From: a delta proteobacterium NaphS2
GTDB lineage: Bacteria > Desulfobacterota > DSM-4660 > Desulfatiglandales > Desulfatiglandaceae
Assembly: GCA_000179315.1 (NCBI GenBank)
Contig: ADZZ01000076.1
Coordinates: forward strand, 4,552-67,600
Length of the DNA: 63,049 bases
Reading direction: 5' to 3'
Shown: positions 42,556 to 50,731 of the stretch, piece after piece
Numbering within the stretch: position 1 is the stretch's first letter
How the letters are laid out: every line of letters starts with the position of its first letter
The notes under the pieces: generated by a model
The model's input: the letters and a program-made list of their open reading frames with translations, nothing else
Told to the model about the DNA's origin: nothing
The model's database searches: none
Position numbers and translations under genes: made by a program

Positions 42556-44136
42556 TCAGGAGTCGACACGCGTCGCCTGAATTTTTTCAAGGTCGAGAAT
42601 CAGGGAGATATCGCCGTTTTCCATGATGCCCACTCCGGCAAAAAGCCCGGTTTTAGCCAGCAGCTCTCCCAGGGGGATGGCCATCAGCGGCATGTTGCCG
42701 ACGATGACGTCCGCCATAATTCCCAAATCCTTATGATTTGAAGGGGGCGCACTCGGGTTCACAAGCTGCCGCATCCGAATGAGATGCCCTTTGCCCGATT
42801 TGTCCGGATCAATCCGTAAAAGGCGCCTGAGATCACAGAGTCGCCCGGCCTCGTCCAAAGATTTCAAATCCACCTTTTCGATACCTTCCACATGGCTCGT
42901 GGGGATGGCCAAAACATATTTTCCGAGTCTAAACAAAACCGCATAGATGATGGAAAGGGAAAGGGGCAGGCTGATGACAAACTGCGTTCCCTTTGAAGGT
43001 TCCGAGTGGATTTTCATGGTGCCGCCCAGATACCCAACGGATTGGGCAATGACATTCATTCCGATCCCTCTTCCGGCCAATTGGTTCGTCTCCTTGGCCG
43101 ATGAAAAATCGGGACGACAGATAAAATCCAGGAACTGTTCCTCTCCAAGCGATGCCATTTCCTCACGGGACATGCCCATCTTGTCCCCAAGATATGCGCG
43201 GATAGCCTTTCGGTCGAGCCCCCGGCCATCATCACGGACGGTTAGTATGAGTTGGTCTCCCTGCCTCTCCGCCTCCAGCACGATTTTTCCTTCCCGGAGC
43301 TTGCCGGCTTTTACACGCTCATCCGGTGGTTCGATGCCATGGGCCACCGCATTGCGTAGCAGGTGCATAAACGGTTCTCTCAATCGGTCCATCAAACCGA
43401 TATCCACCTCGATTTCACCGCCGACAATTTCAAGGGTCACTTCCCGGTCGTAGGATTTGGCCAAATCGCGAATTGCTTTTTTGAAGAGCTCCCCAAAGTC
43501 CTGCACGGGCATGAGCCTGAGCTGGGCCAACTGGAAATAGAGCCCTTTGAGCATGGAAATGTAGTGGTTCACCCAGTTTTTAAAACCTGCTGAAATCTGA
43601 TCCTGCGTCAGCGGTGGAAGCGTTTTTTCCAGCAACATGATTTCTTGTGATCGGGCCAGCAGAGATTCAATCAGCGCGGAATCGACACGTATCCGATCAA
43701 TTTTACCGGGGCCAGCCGCCGGCCTTACTTCAGGCGCCGTCCGCGCAACAAATTCTTCCGGATCTTTGGCGAGATTTTCCGAAAGCCCTTTCAGCCTTTC
43801 CAGATCCTGCGGTTCAGTAATTTCACCCTTGCCTGCCACAAAAGCTTTGAGCAGGTCGATGCCGTCAAAAAGCAGTTGAACAACTGCTTCGTTGGGCTTT
43901 TTGGCACCTTCCTGAAAAAGTTTGCACCAGGACTCCATGGAATGACAAAGGGTTGACAACTCCATCATGCTGAGGGCTCTGGCCATTCCCTTTACGGAAT
44001 GGATTTTACCGTGAATCTCGCTCCACAGGGCTTGATCCTGGAGGTTTTTTTCCAGCTTCAGCAGAATAGCATCCAGCTCCTCCACATATCGGCTCGATTC
44101 CTGAATGAAAATTTTCCGGTATTTTTCAAGTTCCAT
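42556..44136 (-). CDS. cheA: Chemotaxis-type histidine kinase CheA
   Basis: 526 residues. P1 (Hpt) domain with the phospho-accepting histidine in KIHSVKGMARAL (H46). There is no obvious P2 CheY-docking domain, only a short linker; P3/P4 has the N box HLLRNAVAHGIEPPDER, G1 VRDDGRGLDRKAI and G2 AGRGIGMNVI; P5 (CheW-like) ends the protein. A P2-less, shorter CheA is typical of alternative, non-flagellar chemosensory arrays. It overlaps cheW by 11 bp and ends the operon. The phosphate acceptor is probably the receiver-PAS protein encoded three genes upstream. Confidence 0.9.
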   Translation of the reverse strand: MELEKYRKIFIQESSRYVEELDAILLKLEKNLQDQALWSEIHGKIHSVKGMARALSMMELSTLCHSMESWCKLFQEGAKKPNEAVVQLLFDGIDLLKAFVAGKGEITEPQDLERLKGLSENLAKDPEEFVARTAPEVRPAAGPGKIDRIRVDSALIESLLARSQEIMLLEKTLPPLTQDQISAGFKNWVNHYISMLKGLYFQLAQLRLMPVQDFGELFKKAIRDLAKSYDREVTLEIVGGEIEVDIGLMDRLREPFMHLLRNAVAHGIEPPDERVKAGKLREGKIVLEAERQGDQLILTVRDDGRGLDRKAIRAYLGDKMGMSREEMASLGEEQFLDFICRPDFSSAKETNQLAGRGIGMNVIAQSVGYLGGTMKIHSEPSKGTQFVISLPLSLSIIYAVLFRLGKYVLAIPTSHVEGIEKVDLKSLDEAGRLCDLRRLLRIDPDKSGKGHLIRMRQLVNPSAPPSNHKDLGIMADVIVGNMPLMAIPLGELLAKTGLFAGVGIMENGDISLILDLEKIQATRVDS

Positions 44137-44521
44137 AGGCCAAACCCGTCAGTTTGTGCCAGATATCGTCAGGCGTCATCAACTTCGCCGCATCCCCTTC
44201 CTGACCGATAACGGTGCCGGATGCGCCGTCGTGCTCGACCCACTTCATGCCAACAATCCTGTCCGGAATCAAACCCAGTTTTCCGATGTCCCATTTAAGG
44301 AGAATAATAACGGGATCATCGTGCAGCAAAGAAGCGTCCCTTTCCATCAGACGCCCCATATCAATGACATCAAACAGATCTCCTCTGTAATATAAAAGGC
44401 CCTCATAACATGATGGCATGAGCGGCACAGGCACGATGTTCACACTATCCGCGATGCGGTATACGTATTTGGCCTCAATGGCGAGGTTGTGTCCGGCGGC
44501 CTCGAAAATGAAGATATCCAT
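44126..44521 (-). CDS. cheW: CheW-like coupling protein
   Basis: 131 residues: MDIFIFEAAGHNLAIEAKYVYRIADSVNIVPVPLMPSCYEGLLYYRGDLFDVIDMGRLM is a standard CheW domain (the YRGDLFDVIDM core). Bridges the adjacent methyl-accepting protein and CheA. Starts 4 bp after the MCP stop and overlaps cheA by 11 bp. Confidence 0.88.
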   Translation of the reverse strand: MDIFIFEAAGHNLAIEAKYVYRIADSVNIVPVPLMPSCYEGLLYYRGDLFDVIDMGRLMERDASLLHDDPVIILLKWDIGKLGLIPDRIVGMKWVEHDGASGTVIGQEGDAAKLMTPDDIWHKLTGLAYGT

Positions 44522-44525
44522 TGTC

Positions 44526-45785
44526 TTAATCCCCGCGGAGTCTGAAACGCCGCTGAGATGCCATCATCCTTTCGGAAAGGGTATTCAAGGACTGCATCAA
44601 CTGGACAATTTTCTGCATCCCCTCCTTCTGATTGCGGGTTCCCACGGTCGTTTTCTGGGTGGACACGAAATTTTCCTGGGCCAGTCTCGAAAGCGTTTCA
44701 AAATGTGTGAGCAACCCCCGTATTTCCTTCACCTGGCTCAGTGTCACCGCTTCCACCGCTTTCACCTCGGCCGAGATTTCTTTGACACCCGACACCATGT
44801 CCCGAAATGTGCCAACCACACTGGTAATAATGCCGCGCCCCTTGCCCACATCCGTTTCACTTTTCCTGAGCGCCTCAATCACCGCTTTGTTGTCTTCAAA
44901 TATGTCATCCACGATCCGCCCGATCTCCTGGGAGGACTGCTTGGAGTTTTCCGCCATGCTCCGTATTTCGTTGGCCACCAGTGCAAACCCTTTGCCCATT
45001 TCCCCGGCCCGGGTGGCCTCGATGGAGGCATTTAATGAAAGCAGCTCCGTTTTCTGAGCCACCTCGTCCATAACATGCATCACCATCTTGATCTTTTCGA
45101 TCTTGTTGCTCAATCGATAAATAGGTTTAGTGTTTTCGGCAATCTGCCTGAGAACATTGTCAAGATATGTAAGGATTTCCCTAGCCTTGGCTTCACCGCT
45201 TCCCGTTTTTACCAGGGCGTCTTTGATTTTTGAAACCGTTTGAGCCGACTGCCGGCCCGCAGCATCCATCTGATCGACACTGTTGTTGATAATCAGGGAT
45301 GTCTTCTGCACGATCATGGTTTGTTGTTCGGATCCCTTGGCGATGGACATGGCCGATGCATCAATTTCCTCACTGCTGGCCAGGACTTTTTGCGACAGGC
45401 TGCCCAGCGCCTTATTGGTTTCTTCCATTTGTAGCGCAACGTTCTTGATATCCGAAATCATTCGCCTGAGATCCTTCACCATGGCGGCAAACACCTCTTC
45501 CAGATCGCGGATCTCGTCCCGGCTCACCAGGGGAATGTCCTTTGAGAGATCTCCGTGACTGATTTCCGTTGCCACGGCACTCAAGCTTTTCAAACGGCTG
45601 ACAATCGATCTTGAAAAATAGCCTCCGAAAAACGCGCCCGCTGCCAGTGCCAGCGCTACGGAAATAGCCTGGGCCGTATAGTAGTCATGGGTCAACCGGT
45701 TAATGACGGCCACAACGATCATCAGCAACAGGAGTAAAACAAGAAAACTGAGAATAAGTTTATTTCTGATACTTGTTCGACTCAT
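44526..45785 (-). CDS. Methyl-accepting chemotaxis protein
   Basis: About 419 residues from ATG 45785 (MSRTSIRNKLILSFL), chosen because it overlaps the preceding gene by 4 bp; the frame is open to 45815. Two membrane helices lie close together (LILSFLVLLLLLMIVVAVINRL and ISVALALAAGAFFGGYF), leaving almost no periplasmic sensor. These are followed by HAMP and the signalling hairpin with EKIKMVMHVMDEVAQKTELLSLNASIEATRAGEMGKGFALVANEIRSMAE. It must sense something in the membrane or cytoplasm. Methylation enzymes CheR/CheB are not nearby. Confidence 0.9.
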   Translation of the reverse strand: MSRTSIRNKLILSFLVLLLLLMIVVAVINRLTHDYYTAQAISVALALAAGAFFGGYFSRSIVSRLKSLSAVATEISHGDLSKDIPLVSRDEIRDLEEVFAAMVKDLRRMISDIKNVALQMEETNKALGSLSQKVLASSEEIDASAMSIAKGSEQQTMIVQKTSLIINNSVDQMDAAGRQSAQTVSKIKDALVKTGSGEAKAREILTYLDNVLRQIAENTKPIYRLSNKIEKIKMVMHVMDEVAQKTELLSLNASIEATRAGEMGKGFALVANEIRSMAENSKQSSQEIGRIVDDIFEDNKAVIEALRKSETDVGKGRGIITSVVGTFRDMVSGVKEISAEVKAVEAVTLSQVKEIRGLLTHFETLSRLAQENFVSTQKTTVGTRNQKEGMQKIVQLMQSLNTLSERMMASQRRFRLRGD

Positions 45786-46552
45786 GAACCTATATCCTCC
45801 ATTGTCAGTATCCACCCATCCGGATCTTTTCCCATTCTGAGAACCGATACAACGATCTTCAGTGAGATGGACAGGTAAAAGCTTCGACGCTTCAACTGAA
45901 GGTCTTTGGTCACCTCCTTAAGTGCCTTTACCAATCGGCCCCGCCCTTCCTGAGGGAAAACATCGGTAATCCTGAGGTTCACAACATCTTCAAATTTTTT
46001 ATGGAGAAGTTCAAGGGCCATGGTGTTGGCGCGCATCAACCGTGCATCGCGATCCACCACCAGAATGCCGACACCGATGCTGTCAAAAACCGCTTTTTGA
46101 AAGCTCAACTCGTCAACCAACTCCGCAGTCGCTTGACGGGGATAAAGCTTTCCGGGATCCACAAACCGCGGGGCGGATTTGTTTTGGGCCAGGTTGTCCA
46201 AAAGACCGCCGAGATAATCCGTCATCTCCTCCAGAGGACCTTTAACGACACAGTAATCCGCACCGATATTCTTGATTTCTTCTATTTGCTCAATGAGGGT
46301 TCCTGAAACGGCAACAATGTTCAATTGACCCGGTGGAATTTTTTTTCGCGCAAATCTTATCAACTGAATTCCGTCTATTTTGGGCATAATGAGATCGGCA
46401 AAAAGAACATCAAAAACCGATTCTTCAAGCTTTGAAACCCCTTCTTTTCCGTCGTAGGCCTTAACGACTTCATATCCTTTGCTTTCCAGGAGTTCCGTCA
46501 AAAATTCCACGAAAAAGAAGTCGTTATCCACAACCAGGGCTTTCTTTGCCAC
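45782..46552 (-). CDS. Response regulator receiver-PAS protein
   Basis: About 256 residues. GTG 46552 is preferred because AGGAGG lies 8 bp upstream; the frame extends to 46573. Receiver domain: acidic pair in LVVDNDFFFVEFLTELLES, phospho-acceptor D53 in VLFADLIMPKIDG, the S/T switch in NIVAVSGT and the conserved lysine in YCVVKGP. A PAS domain follows (FQKAVFDSIGVGILVVDRDARLMRANTMALELLHK). No output enzyme is present, so it may act by protein contacts, perhaps on the GspE-like ATPase encoded just upstream. Confidence 0.85.
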   Translation of the reverse strand: MAKKALVVDNDFFFVEFLTELLESKGYEVVKAYDGKEGVSKLEESVFDVLFADLIMPKIDGIQLIRFARKKIPPGQLNIVAVSGTLIEQIEEIKNIGADYCVVKGPLEEMTDYLGGLLDNLAQNKSAPRFVDPGKLYPRQATAELVDELSFQKAVFDSIGVGILVVDRDARLMRANTMALELLHKKFEDVVNLRITDVFPQEGRGRLVKALKEVTKDLQLKRRSFYLSISLKIVVSVLRMGKDPDGWILTMEDIGS

Positions 46553-46580
46553 GGTCAACACCTCCTGACCCACAGGCCTG

Positions 46581-48761
46581 TTAATTGATGCAAACTCTTC
46601 TTACCTCGCTCATATCCGTTAACCCCGCAAATGCTTTTACAATGCCATCCTGTTTGAGCGTTGTCATTCCCTGTCTGGAACCGGTTTCGAAAATCTCCTC
46701 TGAATTCGCTTTCTTTTTGATGAGCGCCTTTATCTCGGGCGTGCCCTCCAGCAACTCGTGAATTCCCATCCGACCTTTGTATCCGGTTCCTGCACAGGCA
46801 TCGCATTTCCAGGGGCGGTATAAAGTCAAATCAGGCGCATACTGAATGCCGGTTTTCCTAAATGCGTCACGGCCGTATTCAGCTCGGATCTCTTCAAATT
46901 CCTCTTCGGTGGGGTGATATTTTTTCTTGCACTGCGTGCACAGCCTTCGGAGCAGGCGCTGCGCCAGCACCCCCAGCAGGGAATCCGAAAAATTGAGAGG
47001 ATTTAATCCCATATCCAGAAGACGGGTGACGGTTTCGGGGGCGCTGTTGGTATGCAACGTGGAAAAAACCAGATGACCGGTCAGGGATGCTTCGATTCCG
47101 ATGCTGGCTGTTTCGAAATCACGCATCTCCCCGATCATGATCACATCCGGGTCCGCTCTCAGAAAGGACCGCATGATTCTCGCAAAATCGAGCCCGATTT
47201 TTGGTTTTGCTTCCACCTGCCGGAGCCCCACCTGAGTAATTTCCACCGGATCTTCAGCGGTCCAGATTTTAATACCGGGGTTGTTGATGCGGCCGAGAGC
47301 GGAATGAAGCGTTGTGGTTTTACCCGAACCCGTGGGTCCCACCACGAGAATCATGCCGTAAGGCTGGCTGATGATCCGTTCCATGACTTTCATGTTTCGA
47401 TCGCTCAATCCCATGTCCGAAAAAGCCATGGCGCCCGCACTGGCCAGGACCCTCAAAACCGCATCCTCCCGCCCTCCGGCAGTGGGGATGGTCGCCAAAC
47501 GGAGTTCAAAGGGTTTGATGCCTTTTCGCCTGAATTTAATTTTTCCGTCCTGGGGCAAACGCCTTTCAGCGATATCGAGGCCTGCCATAATTTTCAGTCG
47601 GGAAAGAATTCCCCGAGCCATGTGCTCAGGTACGTGAGCGTAATCCTGGCAAACGCCGTCCATTCTAAAACGGATGCCGGTTTTGCGGGTTTCCGGCGAC
47701 GGTTCAATATGGATGTCCGATGCGTTGTTTCGGTAGGCGTTGATAATGACCTGGTCCACCAGTCGGACCACCTGGCTCGATTCTTCGTTCAGCAGCTCTT
47801 CCTCAGGCTCCAGACCATCCTCGTCCTCCTCTTCAAATTCGATATCAGGGATCATATCCAGTTCGGAAATCATGTCTTCCACGCTGGACTCGGACTTTTT
47901 TTCAAAAAAATGAAGAACGTACTTTTCGATGTCCTCCCTGATCCCCACTGAAAAATTAATCTTGGTGGTTTTGGTCAGGCCTCTGATCTGACCCGTTTTT
48001 CTCAGGTCTCCAGGGTCGTCGATAAGAATCTCCACCCCGTTTTTCCCCCAACTCATGGGCACCCACGAATCATGAAGCAAAAAAGATTTCTTCAAGTTCC
48101 CGATGAGTTCGACGGGGACTTCAGTTTTCGGATCAAAAGACCGAAACGGGCACCGGTAATACAGTGAGAGGGACTTTCCCACTTGACTTTTTGGAATGTT
48201 AAATTGTTGAATGAGAACATATTCTACGCTCTGTTTGGTTTTCTTTGAAAGCGCCAGCGCCCTTCGAAGTTGGTCGGACGTCACCCTGTTGTTTCGAAGC
48301 AGGTAATCATACCTGGAACCTGAATAGAGTTTTGAAACCACCTGCCTGATCTTCTTTTCTATTTTGGCGTTTTTCGGATCCGCTTCCAAAGCGGCTTTAT
48401 ACATCTCAAGGGCAAGATCTTCATGTCCCCTTCGTTCATTCTCCAATCCAAGGACAAATTTGATCTGAGCGATCCGCAAATCGTTTAATCGTAATCCATT
48501 TACCGCTTCATCAATTTTCCGGATGATTTTTGAGGGAGAATGGGTTTTTCCAAGACAGGCCACCAACCCGGGAATGATTCTTGAAGGTGAACAATCCGTG
48601 TCAAAGAGACTTTCGTATTCTCCGACAGCCTTTTCCAGCAGGCCCAGCTCCCTTAATGATGCAGCCCGCTGTAAAATCTCTTCAAAGCCGGTTTGGGCCG
48701 CCATATGACTCTCGCCTGAAGATTCCGCAGTGGCCGTTTTAGGCTTTCCCATGGCTTCCAT
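46581..48761 (-). CDS. GspE/PilB-family ATPase with N-terminal helical repeat domain
   Basis: 726 residues. An N-terminal TPR-like region (about 20-165, LALEMYKAALEADPKNAKIEKKI) precedes an MshEN/GspE-N-like domain (NNRVTSDQLRRALALSKKT...GKSLSLYYRCPF), an acidic linker (EFEEEDEDGLEPEEELL) and the ATPase. The ATPase has Walker A VGPTGSGKTTTLHSAL, Asp box IWTAEDPVEI, Walker B DPDVIMIGEMRD and a zinc site (CTQC plus CDACAGTGY). No pilin, inner-membrane platform or secretin genes are in the window. Its place inside a chemosensory operon suggests that it powers a regulated pilus or secretion system encoded elsewhere. Start overlaps the phosphatase stop by one base. Confidence 0.88.
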   Translation of the reverse strand: MEAMGKPKTATAESSGESHMAAQTGFEEILQRAASLRELGLLEKAVGEYESLFDTDCSPSRIIPGLVACLGKTHSPSKIIRKIDEAVNGLRLNDLRIAQIKFVLGLENERRGHEDLALEMYKAALEADPKNAKIEKKIRQVVSKLYSGSRYDYLLRNNRVTSDQLRRALALSKKTKQSVEYVLIQQFNIPKSQVGKSLSLYYRCPFRSFDPKTEVPVELIGNLKKSFLLHDSWVPMSWGKNGVEILIDDPGDLRKTGQIRGLTKTTKINFSVGIREDIEKYVLHFFEKKSESSVEDMISELDMIPDIEFEEEDEDGLEPEEELLNEESSQVVRLVDQVIINAYRNNASDIHIEPSPETRKTGIRFRMDGVCQDYAHVPEHMARGILSRLKIMAGLDIAERRLPQDGKIKFRRKGIKPFELRLATIPTAGGREDAVLRVLASAGAMAFSDMGLSDRNMKVMERIISQPYGMILVVGPTGSGKTTTLHSALGRINNPGIKIWTAEDPVEITQVGLRQVEAKPKIGLDFARIMRSFLRADPDVIMIGEMRDFETASIGIEASLTGHLVFSTLHTNSAPETVTRLLDMGLNPLNFSDSLLGVLAQRLLRRLCTQCKKKYHPTEEEFEEIRAEYGRDAFRKTGIQYAPDLTLYRPWKCDACAGTGYKGRMGIHELLEGTPEIKALIKKKANSEEIFETGSRQGMTTLKQDGIVKAFAGLTDMSEVRRVCIN

Positions 48762-49396
48762 TATCCATTCATCAATTGAATCCCCACTGAGTCGGGATAA
48801 TAATCAATAATATTCAAACACCCGTAATCCTGCTGAATATTAAATGCCTGGCTCAACTCCAGGCCCAGAGCGTGCGCGAGGATCACCCTGTTCACACCCC
48901 CATGCGCCACAATTACCACGTCTTTTCCGGCGTGTTCTGCACGAATATTTTCAAAAGCCGGAATGATCCTTCGAGAGAGCCGGGAAATGGATTCTCCTCC
49001 TCCCGGAGGCGCATAATCGGCGAGATCCCTTTTTCTCTTTTCCACTTCCTCCGGGTAATCATTGATGATTTGGCCCAGCGTGATCCCCTCCCAATCTCCA
49101 AAGTACATCTCTCGAAGTTCCGGCAAACAGTGAACCGGCACGTTATGATAAGCGCCGATCTGACGGGCGCCGCCGGCTGCCCGTTTAAGATCGCTGGCAT
49201 AGATGGCCGCGGGCTCCACCAGCCGAAGTCGCTCAGCCATCTTTTCCAGCTGAAGCACGCCGATATCGGTCACGTCCACATCCGTATGACCGTATATGGG
49301 AATCTCTTCATGTCCTTTTACTTGGCCATGCCTGACCAGATAGATTCGATTGGTTCTTTCCATAGTATCCGAATCATAGGATCTCACCTTTCCCAT
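48761..49396 (-). CDS. Histidine phosphatase (phosphoglycerate-mutase-like)
   Basis: 211 residues (or 200 from ATG 49363). The catalytic motif IYLVRHGQVKG has the phospho-histidine, with the second histidine in VVIVAHGGVNRVIL and the substrate glutamate in LREMYFGDWEGI. Family members range from CobC-type alpha-ribazole phosphatase to broad-specificity phosphatases; the VDVTDIGVLQLEKMAERL segment fits this branch. First gene of the chemosensory operon; a link to signalling is not evident. Confidence 0.85.
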   Translation of the reverse strand: MGKVRSYDSDTMERTNRIYLVRHGQVKGHEEIPIYGHTDVDVTDIGVLQLEKMAERLRLVEPAAIYASDLKRAAGGARQIGAYHNVPVHCLPELREMYFGDWEGITLGQIINDYPEEVEKRKRDLADYAPPGGGESISRLSRRIIPAFENIRAEHAGKDVVIVAHGGVNRVILAHALGLELSQAFNIQQDYGCLNIIDYYPDSVGIQLMNG

Positions 49397-49575
49397 GTCA
49401 ACGAAATTACCTGCGATCCATCACGGAATGAAGCGGACAGTTGCAAGGCGTCGAGATACCCTTCAAATCCAAATTTTAAGATCAGGGTTTATTCGGACAA
49501 AGGAATAGTGTATATTGCGGGCGGCCAAGGCATAAAACCGTTCAACAACCATCATAAATGCAGGGACCACGCATC

Positions 49576-49845
49576 ATGACCCAAAATCGAAAGGACTGTT
49601 TCGGCGTCCTTGACAATGTCTTTCCCATGGGAAAAGAAGGCCTGAGGGAAATTGTTCCTGAATGTCTTCAGTGTCCTGACCGAAAAGAATGTCTTCAGAC
49701 CGCACTGCAGACGAAAGAAGGGTTTCAACTGAGAACCGAGGCATTGGACCGATCTTCTTCAAGGGGACTGATGGGCCGACTCAAACGCTGGTCGGATAAA
49801 AAAACACTTTCAAAACGCCGGAAGGAGCAGAAAAGTGAGTGTTGA
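49576..49845 (+). CDS. Small cysteine-containing hypothetical protein
   Basis: 89 residues from ATG 49576 (ATG 49558 is also in frame). One cysteine near the start (KDCFGVLDNVFPMGKEGLREI) and three spaced close together in PECLQCPDRKECLQTAL could bind a metal or Fe-S cluster. The C-terminus is strongly basic (KRWSDKKTLSKRRKEQKS). Overlaps the following membrane-protein gene by 11 bp. Family not recognised. Confidence 0.65.
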   Translation: MTQNRKDCFGVLDNVFPMGKEGLREIVPECLQCPDRKECLQTALQTKEGFQLRTEALDRSSSRGLMGRLKRWSDKKTLSKRRKEQKSEC

Positions 49846-50656
49846 ACTGGTCTGTCCCTACTGCCGCTTTTCCAAGAGGATCTCTGAGAAAAAAATTCCC
49901 GAAGCCGCAAAAATGGCCATCTGCCCCCGATGCCACAGGAAATTTCCCCTTTCAGGCGCAAACGGGACGGACGGTTTATCCGAGAGAAAACCACCGGAAA
50001 CAGCTGAAACGGAAACTTCGGGATCACCCACCGATGCTGAAGGCGAAACGGGTGGTACCCCCTGGGAGAGAAGAGCCGACCTGGGACTATTAAGCGGCAT
50101 TTTCCTGACCTTTAAAAATGCGCTTTTTAGGCCCGGTGCGCTATTCGGCGCCCGAAACCAGCCCGGCGGATACAGAGAGCCGCTTGCCTTTGGTCTGCTG
50201 GTTGGCGGTGTTGGGGATATGCTTGCTTTTTTTTGGCCTGTGCTCCTGTTCTCTCTGGGTCTGATACCTTTTGGCGATACCGTTTCCGCTCACTTGGGCG
50301 GCGTCTGGATACTCTTTACGCTCATGGTGGGAATCCCTTTAGCGGTCATCCTGAACATGTTTTTTTACAGCGGCATCCTTCATTTGATGCTTTTGATGGT
50401 CAGGGGGGGGACAGAAGGCTACCAATCGACTTTCAGAGTGGTTGCTTATTCCCAGGCGGCGCTCGCATGGAATGTGATCCCCTTTATGGGCGGCTGGATT
50501 GCAACCGTTTGGAGACTGGTCGTTCAGGTGATCGGTCTGCACGAAATTCATCACACATCGTATGCCAGGGTGATTGTGGCCTTTTTGCTGCCGTTCTTCA
50601 TTTTGTTTGCTTTGATCATCATCGCCATGGGTCCTCTTCTGATGCTTCTGTTTTGA
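49835..50656 (+). CDS. Zinc-ribbon YIP1-family membrane protein
   Basis: 273 residues from GTG 49835, with AAGGAG upstream. N-terminal MJ0042-type zinc ribbon (VCPYCRFSKRI...CPRCHRKFP), a low-complexity linker rich in Glu/Thr/Gly, then about five membrane helices of the YIP1 domain (LAFGLLVGGVGDMLAFFWPVLLF, HLMLLMVRGGTEGYQSTFRVVAYSQAALAW). The ribbon should be cytoplasmic. Function of bacterial YIP1 proteins is unknown. Probably cotranscribed with the small Cys protein before it. Confidence 0.8.
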   Translation: MSVELVCPYCRFSKRISEKKIPEAAKMAICPRCHRKFPLSGANGTDGLSERKPPETAETETSGSPTDAEGETGGTPWERRADLGLLSGIFLTFKNALFRPGALFGARNQPGGYREPLAFGLLVGGVGDMLAFFWPVLLFSLGLIPFGDTVSAHLGGVWILFTLMVGIPLAVILNMFFYSGILHLMLLMVRGGTEGYQSTFRVVAYSQAALAWNVIPFMGGWIATVWRLVVQVIGLHEIHHTSYARVIVAFLLPFFILFALIIIAMGPLLMLLF

Positions 50657-50731
50657 CACCCTGCCCGTGAAAACACGTACTGAGCAACGGGCCGGCCCAT
50701 TTACCCCGATCCAAGATAAAGGAAATCAAAT

